Assembly (NCBI GenBank): GCA_945868805.1
Contig: CAMBMO010000002.1
Span: forward strand, 62,001 to 126,000
Length of the DNA: 64,000 nucleotides
Direction of reading: 5' to 3'
Origin: Singulisphaera sp. GP187
GTDB taxonomy: Bacteria; Planctomycetota; Phycisphaerae; Phycisphaerales; SM1A02
The notes beneath the pieces were generated by a model. The model did no database searches. It worked only from the letters and a program-made list of their open reading frames with translations, and was not told the origin of the DNA. Below are positions 54,180 through 63,648 of the stretch, piece after piece (position 1 is the first letter of the stretch; each line of letters begins with the position of its first letter). A program made the position numbers and the translations under genes.

Positions 54180-55072
54180 AGCGACCACCCGATCGCAAAG
54201 AACACGCCGTACGCGAGGATGGCGCGACCAGTCGCTGCGAGCTCTCGGTTCAATGCACGTCCATCGGTCCCACCCAGGATGCGTTTCACGGATGGGATCA
54301 GCATGCACCCTGCCAACCCAATCGACGCGCAGTACCAATGACTCGTCCACCATGCCATCGCGACCCCGACAATCATCGCCCCGACAACACACACGGCATA
54401 CTCAGCCCGCGCAAACACCAGACCAAATCGCACCGCGCATGTTCGCTTGCCAGCGAGGCGATCAGTTGATTCGTCGCGGAGGTTGTTCACGCTGATTAGT
54501 GCGCTCGCAAGCAATCCGATTCCCAACCCCGCGATCGCCGGAGTCCAAGTCCAAACGGTTGCCTGAGCCGCGTATGTCCCTGCGACTGCGACTGGTCCGA
54601 AGAAGAGGAGTGCGAAAAGATCGCCCAACCCGAGATACGCGAGCGACCAGCGACTTCCGGTGTACGCAAACGCAAGCGCGATCGAAAGGGATCCGAGTAC
54701 CGCGAATGTCCATCCCGCTCGAAGCGTGAGATAGACAACGCATGGCGCGACGATGATCACGATGACGCCAATCGCTGCGGAGAGCATTGCGTTTGCGCTG
54801 ATCAATCCCGCGGCGACAGCCCGAACTGGGCCGAGCCGATCGCGAGTATCGGCCCCCTGTCGTGCATCGAAATAATCGTTGGCGAAGTTGCAGGCCACCT
54901 GAACTCCGAGAGCACCGAGCAATGCCGCGCACGCTCCGCCAGCGTGCAGTACTCCATCGCCGTTGGCGATCGCTGTTCCCATCGCGACCGGCCCGACGCT
55001 CGCCGACAGGGTCTTCGGCCTCGTCGCCGCGATCCAGTTGTGGAACTGTGAACTTTGAAAATTGGCACTCAT
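54176..55072 (-). CDS. menA: 1,4-dihydroxy-2-naphthoate polyprenyltransferase
   Basis: This 298-residue UbiA-family membrane enzyme attaches the prenyl tail to dihydroxynaphthoate. The start WIAATRPKTLSASVGPVAMG is typical of MenA. The two aspartate-rich motifs that bind Mg-prenyl diphosphate are CNFANDYFDARQGAD and VNNLRDESTD. About nine membrane helices follow the UbiA pattern. The ATG at 55072 is preferred over a TTG at 55087. It lies 18 bases after menB and overlaps menC by four bases. Confidence 0.93.
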   Translation of the reverse strand: MSANFQSSQFHNWIAATRPKTLSASVGPVAMGTAIANGDGVLHAGGACAALLGALGVQVACNFANDYFDARQGADTRDRLGPVRAVAAGLISANAMLSAAIGVIVIIVAPCVVYLTLRAGWTFAVLGSLSIALAFAYTGSRWSLAYLGLGDLFALLFFGPVAVAGTYAAQATVWTWTPAIAGLGIGLLASALISVNNLRDESTDRLAGKRTCAVRFGLVFARAEYAVCVVGAMIVGVAMAWWTSHWYCASIGLAGCMLIPSVKRILGGTDGRALNRELAATGRAILAYGVFFAIGWSL

Positions 55073-55090
55073 CCGTAACTTCACCAACCC

Positions 55091-55924
55091 TCAGGGGTGT
55101 CTTGTGAATTCTCCAAAATCAGGGGGTCGCTTCTCGAGGTATGCATGATGACCTTCCTGTCCCTCCGCGGTCATGTAGTACAGAAGTGTCGCATTCCCCG
55201 CCAGTTCTTGAAGTCCGGCTTGACCATCACAATCCGCGTTGAGCGCAGCCTTGAGACATCGAATCGCCAACGGTGATTTCGAAAGTATCTCGCCTGCCCA
55301 CTTCACCGTCTCCGATTCGAGTTGGGCCAGAGGGACGACGCAATTGACTAGCCCCATCTGCAACGCCGCAACCGCGTCGTATTGACGACAGAGGAACCAG
55401 ATTTCTCGCGCCTTCTTCTGGCCGACGATTCGCGCCATATACGAGGCGCCGAAACCACCATCGAATGAACCGACCTTCGGACCTGTCTGCCCGAAAATTG
55501 CATTGTCCGCGGCGATCGTCAAGTCGCAGACCATGTGCAAGACATGTCCCCCGCCGATGGCGTATCCCGCGACCATCGCGATGACCGGTTTCGGACAGGT
55601 TCGAATGTCCCGCTGAAGGTCGAGCACATTGAGGCTCTGGGTGCCCTGCGCATCCGCGTAGCCCGCTTCGTGACGAACACGCATATCGCCACCTGAGCAG
55701 AACGCGAGCGGACCTTCTCCTGTGAGTATGACGACGCCGACAGTGGCGTCGTATCGCGCAGCGCGAAGCGCACTCCGCATCGACTCGACCGTTTGTGGTC
55801 GAAATGCGTTTCGGACTTCTGGACGGCAGATCGTGATCTTCGCAATTCCGCCGGCGGTCTCGTAACGAATGTCGGGAAAGGTGCCAGCGACTTTCCACTC
55901 AACGCTAGATGCTGTCGTTGTCAT
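55091..55924 (-). CDS. menB: 1,4-dihydroxy-2-naphthoyl-CoA synthase
   Basis: This 277-residue crotonase-fold enzyme closes the second ring, turning o-succinylbenzoyl-CoA into DHNA-CoA. Key segments are [10 protein letters not shown] (oxyanion hole, Met where E. coli has Gln), [20 protein letters not shown] and [16 protein letters not shown], with the glycine of the bicarbonate-dependent type I MenB. The C-terminal half is very close to E. coli MenB as I recall it ([29 protein letters not shown]). Its ATG is the last of four ATGACAA copies made by an 18-bp tandem duplication of the menH/menB junction. No strong Shine-Dalgarno precedes it, so coupling is likely. Confidence 0.96.
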   Translation of the reverse strand: MTTTASSVEWKVAGTFPDIRYETAGGIAKITICRPEVRNAFRPQTVESMRSALRAARYDATVGVVILTGEGPLAFCSGGDMRVRHEAGYADAQGTQSLNVLDLQRDIRTCPKPVIAMVAGYAIGGGHVLHMVCDLTIAADNAIFGQTGPKVGSFDGGFGASYMARIVGQKKAREIWFLCRQYDAVAALQMGLVNCVVPLAQLESETVKWAGEILSKSPLAIRCLKAALNADCDGQAGLQELAGNATLLYYMTAEGQEGHHAYLEKRPPDFGEFTRHP

Positions 55925-55988
55925 AGGGATGTTCTTGTCATAGCGGCTGTTCTTGTCATAGCGGATGTTCTTGTCATAGCGGTGCTCG
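55918..55988. repeat. 18-bp tandem repeat across the menH/menB junction, four units
   Basis: Four consecutive units of 17, 18, 18 and 18 bases occupy 55918-55934, 55935-55952, 55953-55970 and 55971-55988. On the coding (minus) strand each carries ATGACAA. The first copy's TGA is the menH stop and the last copy's ATG is the menB start. The two inner units and unit 1 differ by single bases; unit 4 diverges at its end where it enters menH. It looks like a recent duplication of an ancestral ATGA overlap. Confidence 0.95.
55921..55977 (-). other. 18-codon relay ORF between menH and menB
   Basis: Read on the minus strand, an ATG at 55977 overlaps the menH stop as ATGA and opens the frame [18 protein letters not shown]. 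It closes at a TGA (55923-55921) that overlaps the menB ATG, again as ATGA. The 17-base repeat unit shifts the frame so the peptide does not run into menB. A ribosome finishing menH could restart here and then at menB. Translation is inference; the peptide itself need have no function. Confidence 0.5.
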
Positions 55989-56882
55989 TTCTCGAGATCG
56001 AATGTCTCGAAGCGGGGATCGGTCTTGTTCGAATCTGAATTGATTCACGATGCGCGCGACACGCGGAGGATGCTCGAGGTGAACAGCGTGCCCTGTATCG
56101 AGCACCACCTCGGTGCGAACTCCCATCGCACGTGCGCGATTGGCGACCGCGAGGTATCTCGCGTCCCGCTCACCCACGATCAACAAACACGAGGATGCGA
56201 GCGTCTCGAGTCTCTCCCAATGTGGCGTTGCGCGACCGGGCGAACACGACGAGACAATTGATGACCAGATCGACCCCGCGCCCACAGCTGCGAGTTCGTC
56301 TCGGCGTCGATGCGCAAGAATCGCGAATCCATCTTGTCCATGCAGAGTCGCGAAGAGTCCCTGCCGATACCAGTCGTCAAGAAACGATTCTGCGAATCGT
56401 CGACGCGAATCCGCGTCGGTGATGTCACCGAGCATTGCGAGTCTCTCTGCAAGGCGATCATCAGTTGCTCGGCGCGTGGCGCGCTCCGATGAGTCGTCGA
56501 TTCCTAAGTGCGTGCTCGCGAGAATCAGTCGGGCAGGATGCGCATTGCGCGATCCCACAAACTCGCTCGACAGGAGTGCTATTTCCAATGCGATCCTCCC
56601 CCCGAGGGAGTACCCCAACAGATCGAATCCGCGACTTGTCCGTTTATCCCTCCCGAGGTCTTCGATGATTCGCTTGGCGAGCCCGACAAGCCCAGAGGTG
56701 GCATCAGCGCGACGAGCGACATCGAGTAGGTCAACGACGATGCACTCTCCTCGCACTCCGCCCGACTCGCGATTGCACTCTCGAAGCAGTGGATCCCAAT
56801 CTGCGGGAGATCCGAGAAATCCATGGACAAGGACGAGCGGACGATCGGGCGCGAGGGGCGAGTCGTAGCGATCGGATGTCAT
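55974..56882 (-). CDS. menH: Alpha/beta hydrolase, SHCHC synthase-like
   Basis: This 302-residue hydrolase has [13 protein letters not shown] at the start, the nucleophile elbow [13 protein letters not shown] with the catalytic serine, a late aspartate in VGERDARY and the histidine in [11 protein letters not shown]. MenH removes pyruvate from SEPHCHC to give SHCHC. Position between menD and menB, as in E. coli, supports this. The start overlaps the menD stop by four bases (ATGA), and the end overlaps the repeat-derived relay ORF. The length is about 50 residues above E. coli MenH, with extra sequence in the lid region. Confidence 0.85.
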   Translation of the reverse strand: MTSDRYDSPLAPDRPLVLVHGFLGSPADWDPLLRECNRESGGVRGECIVVDLLDVARRADATSGLVGLAKRIIEDLGRDKRTSRGFDLLGYSLGGRIALEIALLSSEFVGSRNAHPARLILASTHLGIDDSSERATRRATDDRLAERLAMLGDITDADSRRRFAESFLDDWYRQGLFATLHGQDGFAILAHRRRDELAAVGAGSIWSSIVSSCSPGRATPHWERLETLASSCLLIVGERDARYLAVANRARAMGVRTEVVLDTGHAVHLEHPPRVARIVNQFRFEQDRSPLRDIRSRERAPL

Positions 56883-58786
56883 CGCAGAATCTCCGCCGAT
56901 CGCGTCTCAGACTCCCGGACGAATCGATCTAACTCAGCGGCGACCGACGATTGCAATCGTCGATGGAAATCGAAGTTCTCCTGACGGTTCGTCCGAACCT
57001 CGATCATGGTCGAATGATTCGATTCGACAGCACGGCGCAAGGCGTCTTTGATCCCACCCGTCAATTCGCCTCGAGTCTCGGGAACGAGATAAGCGATTCC
57101 AAACATCTCTGCGGCGGCGGCGAAGTTCACACCATGCGGAGCCGTGGTCCAAGGCTCGAGGAGTTTCGGATGATCGGCAAGCGGAAGGAAGTGAAAGATC
57201 CCGCCTCCATCGTTGTTCACCACGATGATGACGACTGGATGCGATCCCGCACCGACCATCGCGAGCGAACCAAGATCATGCAAGAGCGAGAGATCCCCGA
57301 CGAGCGCGACCGTCGGCTTGCCTGTCACGCGCGCGTGACCGACCGCAGTGGCGATCAATCCGTCGATACCGCTCGCACCACGATTCACCGCGACCATGAG
57401 GGAGGACTCGGACGAGGCGGCGTGCATATCGGCATCTCGAATCGGCATGCTGTTGCCAACGAGCAAGATCGAACCTGTCGGGCAGGTGGCGACTGCGATG
57501 CGTGCGGTCGACGGTTCGTCGAGCGCATCGGTCGCATCATCGAGATGGGATTCAAGCACGCTCGCGATTCTCGCGTCGGCGTCCCTCCATGCCTTCGCGT
57601 ACGAGACATCGAATGCGAGACTTTCCTGCGACGCAGTCCGAGTATTTATTCTCGGGCGCTCACTGAGATCGATCGACAATTCCAATTGCGCCGTGTGCTG
57701 GGGATCCGATCGTTCCGGACCATCACGAATGACGAGCTCGCGCGCGCCACTTCTGCGGGCTTGTTCGAGAAACTCCCCAACTCTGCGACTCGAGATCGCC
57801 CCTCCCAATCGGACGATGAAATCTGGCATCAGTGTCTTCGCCACGGCAGCTGACAGCGGGATAAGGTCGGCATGCGCGACCACGTCGATTCCTGCGCCAC
57901 CAAATCGAAGTCCACTGCCAATATCTGCGATCACCGGAGAGCCAAGACGAGTCGCAAGGCAACTCGCGAGAGATCGCATCGCGGGCGAATAAAGCGCACC
58001 GACGCAGAGCACGACGCGACGCGCGCCTCTTGTCGCGTCGGCGATCCGCCCCACGAGCTCGACTGCCATGTGATCCCATGATCGCTGACCGGCATCCGAG
58101 CCTTCGTCGAACAACTCGTCGAATACCCCTCCGACCTCACATCTCCACGGCGCACGACCTTTCATCCAATTCGTTAACTCCGAAGCGACTCCCCGATCCC
58201 AGGCTTCCATTCGAGGAGCGAGAGGCTCGCGAAACATCCAATTCAGATGGACAGGACCGGCCAATCTCGATGGCGAATGCGCCCGCTTCCAAGCCTCATC
58301 TGCTGTCGACAACACCCACCGTGGGTGAATCGAACAGTCCGCGCACGGCACTTCAATCGACCATCTCGAAAATGTCCCAAAAATCCCACGCTGTTCGATG
58401 CACTGATTTGCCCCGCAATCGTGCAGTTCGGGTGGGCGATCCGCAGTCACTAACAACATCGGCGTCCCCGTCTTCGCCGCCTCGATTGCCGCCGGCAGCA
58501 GATTTGCCACCGCGGTTCCCGATGTTGTCACGACCACGGCGGCTCGGCCCGTCGCACGAGCGGCACCGAGGGCCACGAATCCAGCGGCTCGCTCATCGTG
58601 AACGACGATCGATTGAATCCGCGGATTCTGGGAGATCGCGTATGCCAATGGCGCCGATCGCGAACCAGGGCAGACCACTGCGAGCGACAACCCGAGGCGC
58701 GACCACTCTTCAAAGGCTAAGCCGGTCCAGAGCGCGTTGAGGTTGGGAGCCTCGGTCGGATCGAATTGAAAAGTTCGCGTACTCAC
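56879..58786 (-). CDS. menD: SEPHCHC synthase
   Basis: This 635-residue thiamine-diphosphate enzyme joins isochorismate and 2-oxoglutarate with loss of CO2. Typical MenD segments are VVCPGSRSAPLAYA, VHDERAAGFVALG (the ThDP glutamate), TSGTAVANLLPAAIEA and TADRPPELHDCGANQ. The C-terminal cofactor motif ends VVNNDGGGIFHFLP. The length is above E. coli MenD (556), mainly in the central domain. Both ends overlap neighbours by ATGA: menF upstream and menH downstream. Confidence 0.95.
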   Translation of the reverse strand: MSTRTFQFDPTEAPNLNALWTGLAFEEWSRLGLSLAVVCPGSRSAPLAYAISQNPRIQSIVVHDERAAGFVALGAARATGRAAVVVTTSGTAVANLLPAAIEAAKTGTPMLLVTADRPPELHDCGANQCIEQRGIFGTFSRWSIEVPCADCSIHPRWVLSTADEAWKRAHSPSRLAGPVHLNWMFREPLAPRMEAWDRGVASELTNWMKGRAPWRCEVGGVFDELFDEGSDAGQRSWDHMAVELVGRIADATRGARRVVLCVGALYSPAMRSLASCLATRLGSPVIADIGSGLRFGGAGIDVVAHADLIPLSAAVAKTLMPDFIVRLGGAISSRRVGEFLEQARRSGARELVIRDGPERSDPQHTAQLELSIDLSERPRINTRTASQESLAFDVSYAKAWRDADARIASVLESHLDDATDALDEPSTARIAVATCPTGSILLVGNSMPIRDADMHAASSESSLMVAVNRGASGIDGLIATAVGHARVTGKPTVALVGDLSLLHDLGSLAMVGAGSHPVVIIVVNNDGGGIFHFLPLADHPKLLEPWTTAPHGVNFAAAAEMFGIAYLVPETRGELTGGIKDALRRAVESNHSTMIEVRTNRQENFDFHRRLQSSVAAELDRFVRESETRSAEILR

Positions 58787-60267
58787 GAACCTGCTGCCAT
58801 CCGTGGGTGCAGTTGAGGATGGGATTCAAGGTGATGCGGTCCGTGGCGCGTGTCCAACGGATGCGGTTGACGATCACTCGACGATCGAACAATCGCGTCG
58901 AACGACGAAAGTTTTCTCTCCGTCTCGAGCCACTCCGCATCGGCGTCTGAACCGCGCACGATTCCCGCTCCGGCGTATGCGGTCATGTCGGTTCCCACAA
59001 TAACGGCGGTGCGGATCGCGACCGAGAATTCGGAGCGACTCGCGCTCGTCACTCCGACGACCCCGCAATAGAGTCCTCGGCACATCCCTTCATGCCGACG
59101 GATGAACTCGCGCGACTCTTCCACCGGCCATCCGCAGACTGCTGGTGTCGGATGCAATTCGCGAACGATTCGCGCGTCATCGATTCCGGCCTTGAGCAGT
59201 CCGCTCGCCGTCGTCATCAGGTGCTGTACATGGCGCAGTCGCATGACGGTTGGCGAATCATTTCGTTGAAGAACTTCGACCATCGGGGAGAGCACCGCCT
59301 CGATTCGTCGGATGACGATCTCGTGCTCGCGGCGGTTCTTGTCGCTCGCGAGGAGCCGTCCCGCGAGACTGTCGTCCGATGCGGAGTCAGATCCGCGCCC
59401 GCACGTTCCTGCGACAGCTTCACTGTGAATCTGATTTCCAATTCGGCGAAAGAGCCGTTCAGGACTCGCACCGATAAACGCGCATCCGGAGACTTGCTCG
59501 ACCATGAAGTGGAACGCGCTCGGCTCTTCTTCCATGAGCGCAGCAAGGATCGCACAAGGGTTGATCGACTCGAACGCTGAGTACCCTCGAGTCCGAGCGA
59601 GAACGACCTTTTCGATCGAGCCCGACGCGATCGCCCCAAGAGCGGCATCGATCCCATCCGCCCACCTCACAAGATCACCATCTGCCGTCAGGTGCAATCC
59701 CCGTGGTAGCGCGAGATGCTCGACTGGCACCTCGCACTGCTCGAGGGCGTGGAGTACCGCATCTGTGTCGCCTATCAGGTTCACTGCCAACGTTGTCTCG
59801 TGAGTTTTCCTGAGTTCGATCAGCGGAAGCACGATGCGTGACCTATCGAAGCCGGACCACTCGGGTGCATGCCTTCCAAGTGCGTCGCAGTCGAAAAACG
59901 CCGATGAGTGAAAAAGCGGATCGCTCGGATTGTTCGTCTGCGCGCAATCTGCCGCTGAGCGATTCACCCACTCGCACAACTGCGGATCATCCCACGATAT
60001 GAATTCGCAAGCGCAACCGACCCCAGCGCTCGTGAGAGTCCCCTCTCTGTTCCTGAAAAACGAGCGCATGCCTGGTCGCTGCGCAGCGAGCCAGCGAAGC
60101 AAGTCCGTTGGTTCGAGTTCGACTTCGATTCTGCGAAGGACCGACTCCCCTCGCTTGCCAATTCCCCTCGATGCAATATTCGATCGAAGGAGTGCAATAG
60201 CGTCTGCGAGCGATAGACAGCCATCGAGTCGGGTTGAAAGAATGGATCCGCAGAGGCGAGGGGTCAT
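58783..60267 (-). CDS. menF: Isochorismate synthase
   Basis: This 494-residue chorismate-utilising enzyme converts chorismate to isochorismate. The C-terminal catalytic domain shows IEKVVLARTRGY, FIGASPERLF, EAVAGTCGRG, DKNRREHEIVIRRI, LHPTPAVCGWP and the metal-binding AGAGIVRGSDADAEW. The lysine of EKVVLAR fits isochorismate synthase rather than anthranilate synthase. It is the first gene of the men operon. The 134 bases to the divergent RNase D start should hold both promoters, but I could not pick convincing -35/-10 boxes there. Confidence 0.93.
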   Translation of the reverse strand: MTPRLCGSILSTRLDGCLSLADAIALLRSNIASRGIGKRGESVLRRIEVELEPTDLLRWLAAQRPGMRSFFRNREGTLTSAGVGCACEFISWDDPQLCEWVNRSAADCAQTNNPSDPLFHSSAFFDCDALGRHAPEWSGFDRSRIVLPLIELRKTHETTLAVNLIGDTDAVLHALEQCEVPVEHLALPRGLHLTADGDLVRWADGIDAALGAIASGSIEKVVLARTRGYSAFESINPCAILAALMEEEPSAFHFMVEQVSGCAFIGASPERLFRRIGNQIHSEAVAGTCGRGSDSASDDSLAGRLLASDKNRREHEIVIRRIEAVLSPMVEVLQRNDSPTVMRLRHVQHLMTTASGLLKAGIDDARIVRELHPTPAVCGWPVEESREFIRRHEGMCRGLYCGVVGVTSASRSEFSVAIRTAVIVGTDMTAYAGAGIVRGSDADAEWLETERKLSSFDAIVRSSSDRQPHPLDTRHGPHHLESHPQLHPRMAAGS

Positions 60268-60401
60268 GAAGCCTGTCCTTGAGTCGAAGTGGAAGATGAT
60301 AGGGCTGTGGCACGCCGATACACAGACGATGGGGATGATCGATCTACGATGAGTTATAGGACTACCTCGCCCATCTTTTGCCTTGTACGCTGATTGCCCC
60401 G

Positions 60402-61664
60402 ATGAACTTCAGACGCAGAAAACGCTCGATGCACCATGCGGAAGCGCACGCCGACGGTAGCGCGCCCGCTGGAAAGGTGCTCAACCACCCATTCGTTGCG
60501 CAAGGCGATCCCGAGCTCATCGACTCTCCCGATGATCTTGCGGGATTCATGGATCACGTCCGAGAAGAAGGTTGCTTCGCCTACGACACTGAATTCATTG
60601 GAGAAGAGACATTCATCCCGAAGATCTGCCTCTTGCAACTCGCGACTCGATCTCGGATCGCATTGATCGATCCCTTTGCCTTTGACGATCGGGCACTCGA
60701 CGCAGTCTGGGGAGCCGTGTGCGATGCAAGTTTGACGACCATCGTCCATGCAGGAGGTCAAGACATCGAGGCGGCTCAGCGATTTGTTCGACAACCAGCG
60801 CAAAGCCTGATCGACACCCAGATCGCCGCTGGATTTTTAGGGATGCCATGGCCGACGAGTCTCGCGAATGTGGTGCAGTCTGTCACCGACCTGCGACTGA
60901 ACAAAGGCCACACATTTACCGAGTGGGATTCCCGCCCGCTGACGAAATCCCAGCTCGCGTACGCCGCCGATGATGTGCGATATCTGCCTCTGGTCTGGCA
61001 CTTGCAAAAGGAACGCCTCGACGCGCAGGGTCGAACGAGGTGGGCCATTTCCGAGAGTAGCGAGTCGTTGCGCTCAGTGGAATCATTCGAGCCAGAGAGC
61101 CAGGTGCGACGCGCCTCACGCGGACTCGGACTGCGACCACGAGTGATGACGGTGCTCCGAGAGCTCGTCGTCCTTCGATACTCGATTGCGCAAGTGAAGA
61201 ATCTTCCCCCCCGGACGGTCCTCCCCGACAGTCCGATGTTGGAGGTCGCACGCAGAAAGGTCACATCGATCGAGGAAATGTTGGCGATTCGAGGATTCCC
61301 CAGGCAGACTGCGACAGATCATGGCGACGAAATCCTTCGGACGATCGAGATGGCGAGAGAATTGCCGATCGAGCACGATCGCATCTGGGCGAGTGTCGAA
61401 GAGGGTGCCGAGGATCGAACGCGTATCGATGCCCTCTGGTCGATTATCACAATGAGGTCGATCTCTATGGGGATCGCGACCGCTCTCATTCTGACCCGAG
61501 GGCAGCTCTCGCGCTGGTATCTCAGTCGCAATGTGAGCGCCGAACCGCTCTTCGCCGCAAACACCTGGCGTCACGAGGCGATCGGCCACTGGCTCGATGG
61601 TTTTCTTGACGGCCGCGAAACCCTCCGCCTCGGCTGGAAGGATGGAGGACCTGTCGTCCCATGA
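60402..61664 (+). CDS. rnd: Ribonuclease D-like 3'-5' exoribonuclease
   Basis: This protein of about 420 residues has the DEDDy exonuclease domain: FAYDTEFIGEETFIPKICLL (first D and E), HAGGQDIEAAQ, DTQIAAGFLG and YAADDVRYLPLVW (Y and final D). An HRDC domain follows near residues 255-320 (LRELVVLRYSIAQVKNLPPR). RNase D trims tRNA and other stable RNA 3' ends. The last 80 residues are a further helical region. ATG 60402 is chosen; TTG 60378 and ATG 60429 are possible, none with a clear Shine-Dalgarno. Its stop overlaps the CoaBC-like start by four bases. Confidence 0.9.
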   Translation: MNFRRRKRSMHHAEAHADGSAPAGKVLNHPFVAQGDPELIDSPDDLAGFMDHVREEGCFAYDTEFIGEETFIPKICLLQLATRSRIALIDPFAFDDRALDAVWGAVCDASLTTIVHAGGQDIEAAQRFVRQPAQSLIDTQIAAGFLGMPWPTSLANVVQSVTDLRLNKGHTFTEWDSRPLTKSQLAYAADDVRYLPLVWHLQKERLDAQGRTRWAISESSESLRSVESFEPESQVRRASRGLGLRPRVMTVLRELVVLRYSIAQVKNLPPRTVLPDSPMLEVARRKVTSIEEMLAIRGFPRQTATDHGDEILRTIEMARELPIEHDRIWASVEEGAEDRTRIDALWSIITMRSISMGIATALILTRGQLSRWYLSRNVSAEPLFAANTWRHEAIGHWLDGFLDGRETLRLGWKDGGPVVP

Positions 61665-62926
61665 GCCATTGGACACCTCATCCGCCATCGCCGTCAACGC
61701 TGGGTGATCACGCAGTTCCTCGCGACGGTGATCACCTCGCAGGAAAACGCATCGCCCTCCTTGTGACGGGTGGGATCGCCGCCATGAAGGCACCGATGCT
61801 CGCCCGAAGTTTGCGACGCCAAGGCGCGCAAGTGACCGCGTTCGTCTCGGATGAAGGACTTCGATATGTCACCGAAGAAACACTCGCGTGGAGCACGGAT
61901 CGACCCGTCGTCACTCGCTTGACGGCACGAGCCGAGCACTTGTCGGGCGGTGACTCGTTTCACGCCTACCTCGTCGCGCCAGCCACATACAACACCATCA
62001 ACAAGGTGGCGTGCGGAATTGCCGACGGCGTGATCACCTCGACGCTCGCATCAGCACTCGGACGAATGGAGCGCGGAGAGTGCGCCGTCCTGATCTGTCC
62101 CACGATGCACGGATCGATGCACACACGCATTCTGACTGAGAGCCTTGAGAAACTGCAACAGTTCGGCGTGACAGTCGTGCCACCGCGAGACGATTACGGA
62201 AAGCACAACCTTCCCGATGATGAACCAATCGTCGTCAGTGTCTGTCGAGCGATCAGCACTTCACCACTTCGCGGAAAGCGCCTGCTCGTGACCGGCGGAC
62301 CAGTTCCATCATGCCTCGACGCGGTTCGACGAATCAGCAGTCGGTTTACCGGAGCACTGGGTATCGCAATCGCGAAGGAACTGGCGCACTGCGGTGCAGA
62401 TGTCGATCTTGTACTCGGCTCGGGGAGCGTCGATGCGCCACTCTGGCTCAACCCACGTATCGCGAGTTCGGTCGATCAATATGAGCAGATGGTGCTCGGA
62501 TCGCTCGCCACGACGGCGCACCTCGGAGCCGTCTTGAGCGCTGCCGTCGCTGACTTCAAACCCATCGATGTCCGTCCCGGAAAAGTGAAGACATCCGATG
62601 GCGACTGGACGGTGCACCTTCGCCCGACCGACAAGGTCATCGACGCAGTGCACCGGCGATTCCAATCGCTTCACCTCGTCGGATTTAAATTCGAAGAGAC
62701 GTCATCCCATGAGACCCTGATGGAAATCGCACGCGCCCGCGCGTCAGCGCACGGCGCGTGCGTCGCCAATCGTGGCGAAGAGAACGCGCCCGGAAGCGCA
62801 CAGGTCGCTTGGCTCGTCGTCCCAGGACGCGAACCCGTTCGGCTCGAAGGGAAGCCAGCAATCGCCACCGCGATCCGCGTCCATCTCGAACATCTTGAAA
62901 GCATCCATCGCATGGCCCACAACTGA
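61661..62926 (+). CDS. Divergent bifunctional CoaBC-like protein (phosphopantothenoylcysteine synthase/decarboxylase)
   Basis: This 421-residue protein has an N-terminal flavoprotein domain (LLVTGGIAAMKAPMLARSLR). A conserved histidine in AEHLSGG aligns exactly with CoaC's active-site HIE, ahead of YLVAPATYNTINKVACGIAD. The C-terminal part resembles the CoaB synthetase: LLVTGGPVPSCLDAVRRISS, FTGALGIAIAKELA and SAAVADFKP. The usual TAGGT(x)EPID is altered to VTGGPVPSCLD, and the CoaC substrate-clamp region reads CPTMHGSMHTR rather than PAMNxxMW. It probably takes part in CoA synthesis, but the changes leave room for another cofactor-related role. It is coupled to the RNase D gene. Confidence 0.75.
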   Translation: MSHWTPHPPSPSTLGDHAVPRDGDHLAGKRIALLVTGGIAAMKAPMLARSLRRQGAQVTAFVSDEGLRYVTEETLAWSTDRPVVTRLTARAEHLSGGDSFHAYLVAPATYNTINKVACGIADGVITSTLASALGRMERGECAVLICPTMHGSMHTRILTESLEKLQQFGVTVVPPRDDYGKHNLPDDEPIVVSVCRAISTSPLRGKRLLVTGGPVPSCLDAVRRISSRFTGALGIAIAKELAHCGADVDLVLGSGSVDAPLWLNPRIASSVDQYEQMVLGSLATTAHLGAVLSAAVADFKPIDVRPGKVKTSDGDWTVHLRPTDKVIDAVHRRFQSLHLVGFKFEETSSHETLMEIARARASAHGACVANRGEENAPGSAQVAWLVVPGREPVRLEGKPAIATAIRVHLEHLESIHRMAHN

Positions 62927-62996
62927 CGACGAATTCCCGCGCGGCATTCGCGCGCAAGTCGCGCACACGAGGACTGGGCGCGTTTTATAGGATGGA

Positions 62997-63614
62997 ATGA
63001 TGGCGAAACGAATCTGGGTGACAGCTGATACGCACTTCGGACATTTGGAAGCGATCGGACTCTTCGCACGCCCAGTTGCCATCGACGATGTCAACGGCAT
63101 GGACGAGTTGCTCCTCGACCAGATCAACTCTCGCGTCAATCGACGCGATCATCTCTTGCATCTCGGCGACTTCACGGGACCGAGAGTCTGGAAGGGTGCT
63201 GCAGGCGACGAAAGCATTGGATATGCGAATGCGATCCGACAGAGAATCGTGTGCAAAACGATGGACCTCGTCCGTGGCAATCACGACCCCTCTCGAAAGC
63301 GACTGAAGGGGATCGTTGACGAAACTCACGAGCTGTTCTCTTTCAAGGGATGGTCGGGTGGCACTGATCGCGTTGTCTGCTGCCACTATCCCCTGCGCAC
63401 CTGGCAGGGAATCTTCGATGGATCGATGCATCTCTACGGGCACACGCACGGGACATTTGAAACCGTCGGTCGCAGTATCGATGTCGGTGTCGACTGTTGG
63501 GAGTACGGCCCCGTACTGCTCGACGAAGTCTTGGCTCTCATCGCACAACGCATCCCTCCTGCCCGCGAAGAAATTCTCCCCCGACGACAACCGATGCGAG
63601 CATGCACACTGTGA
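62997..63614 (+). CDS. Small cytoplasmic metallophosphoesterase
   Basis: This 205-residue calcineurin-fold phosphoesterase has a compact motif set: VTADTHFGH (D-x-H), LLHLGDF (GD), VRGNHDPSR (GNHD), CCHYPLRTW and YGHTHGTFE (GHxH). It lacks a signal peptide and resembles the COG4186-type phosphoesterases often found near RNA-ligase or toxin genes, though none are here. The substrate is unknown. A Shine-Dalgarno-like AGGATGGA precedes the double ATG. It is unrelated in detail to the Tat-exported phosphoesterase at 50.9 kb. Confidence 0.87.
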   Translation: MMAKRIWVTADTHFGHLEAIGLFARPVAIDDVNGMDELLLDQINSRVNRRDHLLHLGDFTGPRVWKGAAGDESIGYANAIRQRIVCKTMDLVRGNHDPSRKRLKGIVDETHELFSFKGWSGGTDRVVCCHYPLRTWQGIFDGSMHLYGHTHGTFETVGRSIDVGVDCWEYGPVLLDEVLALIAQRIPPAREEILPRRQPMRACTL

Positions 63615-63648
63615 ACTCGTCAACGCGCGCAACCTATACTGCCCCACG

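Noticed and set aside
55918-55988. Possible CRISPR-like array at the 18-bp repeats
   Set aside because: Units are directly adjacent with no spacers, and there are no cas genes.
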